A stretch of 64,000 nt of DNA, from NCBI RefSeq assembly GCF_018812025.1, contig NC_063044.1:40449243-40513242 (forward strand), given 5' to 3'. Positions 56,249-64,000 of this stretch are shown here, piece after piece. A program made the position numbers and the translations under genes. This DNA is from Megalobrama amblycephala (Eukaryota; Chordata; Actinopteri; Cypriniformes; Xenocyprididae). Position 1 is the stretch's first letter. Each line of letters opens with the position of its first letter. The notes below the pieces were generated by a model. That model did no database searches. It saw nothing but the letters and a program-made list of their open reading frames with translations, and was not told the origin of the DNA.

Positions 56249-56735
56249 TTAAAGGGTTAGTTCACCCAAAAATGAAAATTCTGTCATTTATTACTTGGCC
56301 TCATGCCGTTCCACACCCGTAAGACCTTCGTTCATCTTCAGAACACAAATTAAGATATTTTAGTTGAAATCCGATAGCTCTGTGAGGCCTCCATAGGGAG
56401 CAATGGACACTTCCTCTCTCAAGATCCATAAAGGTACTAAAAACATATTTAAATTGGTTCATGTGAGTACAGTGGTTCAATATTAATATTATAAGGCGAC
56501 GAGAATATTTTTGGAGCGCCAAAAAAACAAAATAACGACTTATTTAGTGATGGCCGATTTCAAAACACTGCTTCAGGAAGCATCGGAGCGTTATGAATCA
56601 GTGTGTCGAATCATGATTCGGATCGCGTGTCAAACTGCCAACGGCTGAAATCACGTGACTTTGGCGCTCCGAACAGCAGATTCGACACACTGATTCATCT
56701 GTGCTCCGATGCTTCCTGACATTTTGGACAATGCT
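56249..56735. mobile_element. TTAA-type family C copy C3, 3' truncated
   Basis: Left tip TTAAAGGGTTAGTTCACCCA and AAAATTCTGTCATTTATTAC, then the family interior TAGTGATGGCCGATTTCAAA with inner mirror arms (CATCGGAGC at 56582 and GCTCCGATGCTTCCTGA near 56702-56718). The right TTAA end is absent. The junction with the Tc1 body lies near GACATTTTGGACAATGC, and some Tc1 sequence expected there is missing, so it is not a simple insertion. Confidence 0.75.
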
Positions 56736-56814
56736 ATCCTTCCAACTTTGTGGGAAAAGTTTGGGGTAGGCCCGTTTTTGTTTTGTTTTTATTCCATTTT
56801 TTTAATTTTCTTTT

Positions 56815-57084
56815 TTTAGTATGACTGTGCCCCAGTGCACAAACCAAGGTCCATAAAGACATGGTTGGATGAGTCTGGTGTGGAAAAACTTGACTGGTCG
56901 ACTCAGAGCCCCGATCTCAAGCCCATCGAATACCTTTGGGATGAACCCTCGTCCAACATCAGCGCCTGATCTTACAAATGCTCTACTGGATGAATGGGCC
57001 AGAATTCCCACAAAAACACCCCAAAATCTTGTGGAAAGCCTTCCCAGACGAATGGAAGCTGTTATAGCTGCAACTCCATATTAA
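56815..57084 (+). pseudogene. Tc1-like transposase C-terminal pseudogene
   Basis: Encodes the end of a Tc1/mariner transposase: YDCAPVHKPRSIKTWLDES, then STQSPDLKPIEYLWDE, with the second catalytic Asp (in YDCAP) and the Glu (in PIEYLW) separated by 34 residues. After WDE a deletion changes frame to DLTNALLDEWARIP and ends VIAATPY before TAA at 57082. Upstream catalytic Asp sequence is lost or out of frame beyond the C3 insertion. Inactive. Confidence 0.85.
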
Positions 57085-57180
57085 TGTCTATGTATTTAGA
57101 ATGCAATGTCATCTGTCATGCAATCATTGTCAAATTCATGCAATCATTTAAGACATTTCCCCTTATATATAATCTTTTTG

Positions 57181-57262
57181 GCATAGAAGGTTCTTTAAGA
57201 TTGAGTCAAGAACTCTAGGGTTCTATATTGAACCCCACTGAACCCTTTTTTCTAAGAGTCTG
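57181..57262. repeat. GGTTCTTTAA / GGGTTCTATATTGAACCC repeat
   Basis: GGTTCTTTAAGATTGAG, then GGGTTCTATATTGAACCC, an 18-base near-palindrome, then CTGAACCCTTTTTTC. A short MITE-type fish repeat. Confidence 0.6.
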
Positions 57263-57404
57263 AACTAAATTATTGTTACAATAATGGCTATGTATTGTGA
57301 AATTAAGCATTTATTGTACTTTGTATTTGTTTAATTTTCCAAGCTATCCATTCATTGTGCTAGCATATTGATAAAAAATAGTCTGCTTTGTTATAAATGT
57401 TTAA

Positions 57405-58695
57405 ACACACACTACCATTCAAAAGTTTAGTTTGAAGGATATTGCTACTTTTATTCAGCAAGGATGCATTAAATTTACAGTATTGAAGGTGACAGTAAAG
57501 ACGTTTTATAATATTACAAAGGTTTTCTATTTTAAATAAATGCTGTTATTTTGAGATTTCTATTCATCAAAGAATCCTGAAAAAAGGATCAGAGAAATGT
57601 TTCTCAAGCATCAAATCAGCATATTATAATGATTTCTAAAGGATTATGTGACACTGGAAATTGGAATAATGACACTGAAAGCTCAGATTTGCCATCACAG
57701 GAATGAATGACATTTTAAAATACACTGCCCGGCCAAAAAAATAAATAAAAAAAAGTTGCTATTTGGATTTTAATATGCAAATACTTAAGAATCTATCAAT
57801 GGATCATTATTACAGTGATTATTATTTTTTTCTAGCATGTTTTATGTTTGGCAACCCTCTTTTAACCCTAAAAGATTGAGTGTGTAGCTTTTCATTTCTT
57901 AAACAACCATGTATTAAGATGTATCATGGCCATATTCCAGGATGGCAATGTCAAGATTCATCAGGCTCAAAGTGTGAAAGAATTGTTGGGAGAGAACATG
58001 AAGAATCATTTTCACACTGACCTTAACCTCAGTGTAAGGTTTTGGGATGTGCTGGAGGAGACTTTACAGAGTGCTCACCTCTTGCATTGTCAATACAAGA
58101 TCTTGACCAAAAAATGATGCAATAAATAAATGCTGTGATGTTATTTCCAAGAGGTGCATCAATTTTTGGTCAAGATCTTGTATTGACAATGCAAAAGGTG
58201 AGCACTCTGTAAAGTCTCCTCCAGCACATCCCAAAAACTTTCAGTGAAATTAAGGTCTGGACTCAGAGGTGCCAATTCATGTGTGAAATTGATTCTTCAT
58301 GCTCTCTGAACCATTCTTTCACAATTTTAACCCTGTTGAATCTTGACATTGTCATCCTGCAATATGGCCATGATATGTCTTCCAAATGGTTGTTTAAGAA
58401 ATGAAAAGCTCCACACTCCATCTTTAAAATAACTATTTTGTATTGTAATATACACTGCCCGGCAAAAAAAAAGAAATGGATTTTAATAGGCAAATACTTA
58501 AGAATCTAGGAATGGATCATTATTGCAGTAATTATTATTTTTCTAGCATATTATATGTTCTTTTAACCCTTAAATTCTTATAACATTTTGCAATATAACT
58601 GTTTTACAGTATTTTTGATTCATAAATACAGCCTTGGTGAGCATAATCTTTCAAAAACATCTTATCAACCACAAACTTTTGAAAGGTAGTACATT
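57405..58695 (-). repeat. Family A repeat copy 7, split by a Tc1-derived foldback
   Basis: Left portion: ACCATTCAAAAGTTTAGTTT, TTCAGCAAGGATGCATTAAA, AAGGATTATGTGACACTGGA. Right portion (about 58579-58695): TATTTTTGATTCATAAATAC, AGCCTTGGTGAGCATAATC, ACAAACTTTTGAAAGGTAGT. The two halves are in register, so the foldback at 57721-58578 inserted into an existing copy. Confidence 0.8.
57721..58578. mobile_element. Tc1-derived foldback with direct outer repeats
   Basis: The TIR-like sequence TACACTGCCCGGC starts at 57721 and again, in the same orientation, at 58451. Both are followed by GGATTTTAATA(T/G)GCAAATAC and TTAAGAATCTA. Between them lie two inverted arms of transposase-derived sequence: about 57873-58112 (plus strand encodes MAIFQDGNVKIHQAQSVKE and FWDVLEETLQSAHL) and about 58160-58412 (the reverse). 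The centre is near 58135. The second Asp motif FQDGN and LWDVLE-like text identify a Tc1-type transposase end; the Glu-containing NP.EN part is deleted in the plus arm. Confidence 0.8.
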
Positions 58696-58699
58696 ATAC

Positions 58700-60374
58700 A
58701 TTTCTCCATAAATGACTTAACAGGCTGACCAAAATATTCCTGACAACAGCATATTCCTGCAGAGCCTAACAGTTAAGCATGCTAGCCCATGCTAATAGCC
58801 AAACTCTAAATGCTTGGCTTGTGATAGGACAGTAAGTGAAGGATAAATTCTGCTCTCATCCTTCTTTTGTGTTTAAAGAGGTAAAGTGATGCACAGCAGA
58901 TAAAACGAGAGCAGAAAAGGGTTGCTGTTTAGAATCGACACTCAAGCGTGAGAGCTTCAGCCACTCCAGATACAGGAACACTGGGTGGATCTCATTTGCT
59001 TGCACTTTCTCTCTGCTATTTAATGTCTTTGCAAATTAGCACATTTCTTCTTGGATGTGGAAAGTGAAAATGTTTTATCTTTGCTGAGCAGTCACTGGGA
59101 AGTATTCACCTCTGTATCCAGTGGTAAGCAAACTCATAAAACTACAAGGAGGAAATAATTAAAGCCTGAAAGTGTTTTATCTCTTAAAGGAACGGAGCCA
59201 TTGATTTCCTTCTCCTCTATCTTCTTCGCCGGTGCGGCGCTGTGATCAGAGGAGCCTTTGTATGGCAGGGTAAGAATAAAAAGAAGGACCACAATGAGGA
59301 TGGAAGACAGGCACGCTCATTATCAGCAGAAACAAAAGTTCCTGGAACAAAAAGTCATGTGAACTGTGTGGGAAACACTCCTTTTTTTCATGCCTTCTGC
59401 TGCGCAAGGTTTCTTTGATACACTAACGCTTTTATATCTTAATGAGCAATATAGTTTAATCCTGTTCCGACCTGTTGCATGCTCAGCGGTACCCTGCACA
59501 TCTCCGCTGCCTCTTATGTGACTGACAGACCGCATGACCTCATTCTCTCCACTGATCATCAGAAGAAGGTTTTGCTTATTCTGGTTAATTCCATCGCTTT
59601 ATGCTTGATCTGTCATCTTAAAAGTGAAGTATGTAAGATTTTTATATTAAAATACATTCTCTTAACCCAGTTTATTGTTCATTGACTACTATTAGTAGAC
59701 CATTCATGAGTTTATCTACCCCAAAATTTAGTTGATCCTCTCAGGCACCATCTAAACATTGAGAGTGGTCGGCTCAGATCTGTCAATCTCTTTCCAGCTC
59801 AACCTATAAATGCAACAGTGCCTGTCCCCTTTTTCAGCGGCACTATTTTTTCCATTAATTTTTCTCATAGGTTTTTTTTTTCTTTAAAGTCTTCTATAAA
59901 GAGTTATAAAGCCATAAACCAAGCCAATCAGATACAAGGTGAATCACAACACTACAAACTTTGATTTAAAGCAAAAATGTTTTAGAAAATCTTACAAAAA
60001 GACAAAGGTACAAAACTGTGTACCTAACAGCATTAGTGAGGGAAAGAACTACAGAAAAAGACCAGAAGAAGAATAGACAATCTACACACAAACCCACGCA
60101 AGAGCTTGTTAGTAGCCTATACCCTGAGTTTTGATTCATTTTTGTGACATGCTCCACAAACTTCACGGAAAGAAAACCAGGGCGGCAGAAAGCAGCATCC
60201 TGTTCATTTTCTTTATTTTACAAAAGCACAACGTTTTGTTTTTATTGTGAGTGTACACCCTTTACAACATAAAATGATGCCTTATTCTTATCTGTATGTG
60301 CATAAATGATGGAGTATTTTAAGTTGTTTCCGCTGTTCTAATGGGACACAATCATTTGGCATTGTTGCTGCTGG
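58700..60374. other. Noncoding stretch
   Basis: No gene or clear repeat. Frames up to 78 codons without domains. Confidence 0.3.
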
Positions 60375-61215
60375 AAGAGGTGTTAGTGTGGCCAGCAGGG
60401 GGTGCTCACCCTGTGGTCTGTGTGGGTCCTAATGTCCCAGTATAGTGATGGGGACACTATACTGTAACAAGCACCATCCTTCGAATGAGACATTAAAATG
60501 AGGTTCTGACTCTCTGTGGTCATTAAAAATCCCTTCTCGTAAAGAGTATGGGTGTATTAGTCTCAGCCTCAGAGGTCACGCCCACAGACCGTTGGCTGAA
60601 CATCTGATGCATATGGCACATTTTTTGATTTTTGAAGTCGTCATCTGGTTGGTTGAATTCTACAGGATGTCCGAGAGATGTGTGTGCTGCTTTCTTTAAT
60701 GGTCCACCTGGAAACAAATGCCGTGATGGCAAACCCCCTCATGGAAGAAGAACGCCATCATGTTTACAACTGTGATCAACTAAATGCTGGATTTTCAAAA
60801 GTATATGACGTTCATGGCTCCATTGTTGCAATACACTTGTACAATGCTCTTAAATAAATAATTTATTAGATGCACACCAGTCTGTTATTGTAGGGACATC
60901 GACTTTATATTTCACACCCTAAACATGTTGTGGAACAAAGCGAACTGTGATTTGTTGCGTTACATGTCAGTCAAACGCCCTCTTGGGTGGTCCTTGGCCA
61001 GTGAAAGCCATGATAGATTCCAGACCTTCTGCCGTCAGTCTATGCGAGACTAAGGTTTAACCCCAGTGTCCTGGCTAAATTCCATTCATTGGCTCTTATC
61101 AATCATGGCCTCCTAATAATCCCCATCCATTGGATTGGCTCTATCATTCTCTCTCTCTTCTCCATCTACAGCTGGTGTGTGGTGAGCGCACTGGCGTTGC
61201 TGTACTGTGGCTGCC
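60375..61215 (+). repeat. Dispersed fish repeat split by a MITE
   Basis: Left part: GCCAGCAGGGGGTGCTCACC, CAGTATAGTGATGGGGACAC, TCTGACTCTCTGTGGTCATT, AAAAATCCCTTCTCGTAAAG. Right part: CCCCAGTGTCCTGGCTAAAT, CAATCATGGCCTCCTAATAA, GCTGGTGTGTGGTGAGCG. I know these two parts as one continuous common fish repeat. A hairpin CAGTATAGTG/CACTATACTG (60438-60464, 7-base loop) is present. Confidence 0.8.
60558..61052. mobile_element. MITE with TAGTCTC ends
   Basis: A 495-bp unit beginning TAGTCTCAGCCTCAGAGG and ending GTCTATGCGAGACTA; the tip TAGTCTC is exactly inverted. It separates the two parts of the surrounding repeat. It has no coding capacity. Confidence 0.75.
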
Positions 61216-61314
61216 ATTTGGTGTCATTTTCTGTACAACATAATGGGTCATGTAGTTTTTCACCAGGAATTGGGGGCATTGAAAATGCAAACTTTTGAAA
61301 ATGGGTGCAATGTT

Positions 61315-61500
61315 GTGGAAGTGGGAAGAAACAGGCAGAAGCAAGGATCTCATATGCAGGGGTTTTAATGAAGCAGCAAAGTAGACAAATAATGAGGAAC
61401 ACTGAGAACAAGGATCAAAACTTGGGCAGCCATACATGCACAACAACTGACCAAGTAACAAGGGAAACACAGGGGCTATATATACACAAGGGGTAACAAG
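61315..61500. repeat. Possible dispersed purine-rich repeat
   Basis: Words such as GGAAGAAACAGGCAGAAGCA and CAAGTAACAAGGGAAACACA resemble purine-rich repeats common in cyprinid intergenic DNA. Boundaries are not seen. Confidence 0.3.
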
Positions 61501-63438
61501 CTACTGTACTACTGTACTACTGTAGGTAGTGGGTTTCAGTTAAATATAGCTCATATTACATTTTAAACACTTCTCCCAGCACTAATAAAAAGTTATACTT
61601 TGTGCAATTGTTTTTGCTGAACTTTATCCGCCTTATGCCCTGCTGATTTATCAGTCTGACACTTCAGCTACTGAGCAATATAACCAAAAGACTTAGATGG
61701 GATATATTCTTCACACAGACAGCAAGGAAAAGGTCACTGACGCCTCTTATCTTAGGATTTTCAAACATTTTAGTTTCATCCATAAATAATAGAATTGTAA
61801 AGAGCAAAAGCTACAGTACATTGTCTGTCTATTTCCTGTTACTTCCAGAAGCACCATGCCCAATTCAAACGATTTTGGACTCTTATTTGGAACAATAAAC
61901 TTCCAAGTAAACTTTTCTATCTTCTTCTAAAATTAAGTTGCATGCATGGTTGTTTGTTGGCAAAATAGGAGTTTGTCTAAAAAATGGTGGCTGTTAAATT
62001 GTTATCCTTTCAGATGACTAAGTACTGTATATAATAATAATTTTGTCTTCTAAATTAAACTCCCAGTATCGTCACGTTCACTTAAACTAACACACAGTAC
62101 AGCCACACTGGCATATTCAGACAAGAGTCAAGTAATTAATTATGAAGGCAGATTTGAAAAGAAGATTGGGCTGCACATATTTAGAGAGTGCAGTACATTT
62201 TGAAGAATGTTTTTAAGAAATAAGTCAGAGATACCATTTTGCCTTTCAAAATGTGTGTCCTTTGAACTACAAGAAGTCTCTGCGACTCTTGATTTAGTAC
62301 TCAGAATGGAGGACAGTAATTAATTTATCATTATCACTAGCAGTTTAATGTTTCTCTCTATGTTTAGACTGGAGTTAACAGCGATAAAGGCTATTCAAAG
62401 ATTTATAATTGGCCCTGCATTCCCTGAGCGAACGAGATAAAGTACAACCTTGTCGCATGTCGCACAAAGTTGACTTTGCCATCCTTAAATAGTAACCGTG
62501 CTGTTAAATACGTTTTTTTTTTTTCTATTAAGTGGGAGTCAGAAATATCTGCTCCTTTGCTACCCTGTCTTTACTTGCTTACAGAACTGTCTCATTATCA
62601 ACTCCCAGAATTAATATTACTGTCATTTGATTTGACCACCTCCGTCTGAGGCCACAATTGACTACTTTCCGTCCAGCCAATCACCCGTGTCCAATTAAAC
62701 GATATGTCTCGGGAAAGTTGGGGAACTTCTCAACTCCTTTCTTCTTAGACGCTTTAAGCCAGTCAGCCTCTCTGAGCTGCAGTCACGCTCTGTAGACACC
62801 TGATTAATGCTCTCCACACCATGTCCAAGCAGCAGGAGAAGCTCATTGGACTCCACCTCAAAACACGGCCCCAGGAAGGACACAGGAGCTTAAGGGAGCA
62901 GAGCTTTGCAGCGACAGACAGAAACAGAGTGATTGCATTTACTTTTATCAACGCACCTGATATATCTGCAGACCACTACAGCAAAATGCCATAAGACCTC
63001 CCGTAAAGTAGCGTTCATTTATTCAGCATCCCTGATGTCCAAATGAAATTGGAGGCTATTGATTTTTACTTGCTTGAATCCCCATTTCACATTTTTTTTT
63101 CATTGACTTAGACTGTAGGAGAGTGTTTGTAAAACATATATTCCACCCACACTGGGGAGATCGAGATCCAGAGTAAGAGAAGAGGATGGTTTCAAATTAA
63201 ATCCACAAATACAGCGAGCTGATAAAAACGAAGTCGGTTTCATTCAGAAATCCCACAAATTACTATTGCTGATGCAGTAGATGCTTTTCTGTCCAAATTT
63301 TCTAGTCCCCAAATCAATTTTTCCATAAATAATTATAATTCATTAGATATAAAAACAATTATAAATATAATGTATTAATTATAATATAAGATGCATTAAT
63401 ACATTAAATTTTATAATATTGTTCTTGAATTTTCTTGA
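61501..63438. other. Repeat-poor noncoding DNA, candidate conserved element
   Basis: Nearly 2 kb with no transposon recognised. Homeodomain-type words cluster at 62110-62160 and 62310-62330 (AAGTAATTAATTATGAAG, GACAGTAATTAATTTATC). A 57-codon ATG frame on the plus strand (62821-62994) has no known domain. Confidence 0.35.
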
Positions 63439-64000
63439 ATTAACTCTTTCCCAGCTTTTGACAAGGTTTTCCGCCATTTATGTCACAACGCTTCCCTGAA
63501 GAATCCTGCCATTGACAATTATTTCTACCAGAAAGACTTGGGAGGCCAAGAAACATTTGGATGAGATTTATTAAACAGTTCGTATGCAAATATCGAAAAA
63601 TGATAAAGGTCTTTGGCGTAGGCCGCGTCCATGGTACAATCCGGAGGGTAGCAGACGTTTGCAGATCCTGCCTTAAGATGGGGGCGGAGCTTACCCCCGA
63701 TGTATGGACAGGGACCGACCTGGTGGTGGTGGTGGGGAGGATGGGGTGAACGCTGGCGTCGGTATCTACGAACATAATAGTGGGTGGGAACAGAACTTAT
63801 ATACTCAGTTGACGTAATGATTGGTTAGATAATGAGTCTTTCGGGTAGAACTTCTGCTAAAGCTCCCATTTCCTGCAGTCCGTTTTCACTCTTATATGTT
63901 GGGTGAGTTGTTATGCATCTTCTTAAATAGTACAGCGTCTCCGGATGCAAAAACAAGCAAAGAAGAAGATCTTCGTAAAACAGATAGAAGTTTGCCTATG
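63439..64000. other. Possible left end of a TTAA-type element, runs off the window
   Basis: TTAACTCTTTCCCAGC at 63439 resembles the TTAACTCTTTCCC start of a fish TTAA element, followed by a 111-codon minus frame (63440-63775) without a recognised domain. The other end would lie beyond base 64000, so this is weak. Confidence 0.3.

Larger units (their letters stand above)
55619..57112 (+). mobile_element. Tc1-like transposon relic, interrupted
   Basis: The left tip CACTATATGGATAATAGTAT follows TA (55617-55618). The body contains typical Tc1 text, for example GGAGCTTCATGGAATGGGTT and GCCAGGAGAACATTACATGC. A family C repeat replaces part of it at 56249-56735, and the right inverted repeat is missing. 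Orientation is plus. Confidence 0.85.

Noticed and set aside
62821..62994. 57-codon ATG frame on the plus strand
   Set aside because: No domain, no clear splice or transcript evidence, overlaps open frames on the other strand; length is within chance.
63440..63775. 111-codon minus frame near the right edge
   Set aside because: No known motif; lies in what may be a TTAA-type element that continues past the window.

Overview
The window looks like gene-poor nuclear DNA from a teleost fish, most probably a cyprinid. It is AT-rich, has no convincing host exon, and is packed with short dispersed repeats of types I know from zebrafish and carp sequences: TTAA-flanked repeats with GGGTTAGTTCACCC ends, CAGTGTTGGGG-ended hAT copies, Tc1-like elements, tRNA-derived SINEs and an L2-like LINE. 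Family names and the cyprinid assignment rest on recognition, not on a search. The window is probably intergenic or inside a very large intron.

Layout. Bases 1-14149 hold small DNA-transposon relics: a dispersed TIR repeat at about 1530, a CCGGTTTCACAGACAAGG MITE at 2412, a hAT-like copy at 5573-6704, a TIR element with repeated CGGTT/AACCG palindromes at 6753-7665, and a hAT copy with a perfect 8-bp target duplication at 9082-9451. The centrepiece is 14150-18521, a DIRS-type tyrosine-recombinase retrotransposon copy. It has inverted terminal repeats, an internal complementary region that is an exact reverse complement of both outer ends, a gag pseudogene, and a 2.8-kb core with no visible reverse transcriptase or recombinase. 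It therefore looks like a structurally complete but non-autonomous DIRS element.

Bases 18605-19012 carry two tandem tRNA-derived SINE units. From 19960 to 39884 there are four nested or adjacent TTAA-type repeats (one enclosing a second TTAA element, one containing a 480-bp foldback), two inverted copies of a roughly 970-bp repeat (27214-28170 and 35397-36381), SINE fragments and another hAT copy. Bases 40050-42890 are a minus-strand L2-like LINE relic split by a 1,585-bp Tc1-like transposon with long inverted repeats and a frameshifted DD34E transposase.

The rest contains long microsatellites (45832-46232, 48772-48831, 49115-49246), a large TTAA-flanked element at 50372-52115 with a second element inside it, a second Tc1-like relic (55619-57112) interrupted by a TTAA-type repeat, a Tc1-derived foldback lodged in another repeat (57405-58695), and a dispersed repeat at 60375-61215 split by a TAGTCTC-ended MITE.

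No host gene can be supported. The only protein-coding remnants are transposon-derived and all are broken. Several repeat-poor stretches (1-1495, 32560-32720, 36600-38510, 43330-45820, 52880-53780, 61500-63430) are candidates for conserved noncoding DNA, but that needs cross-species alignment.
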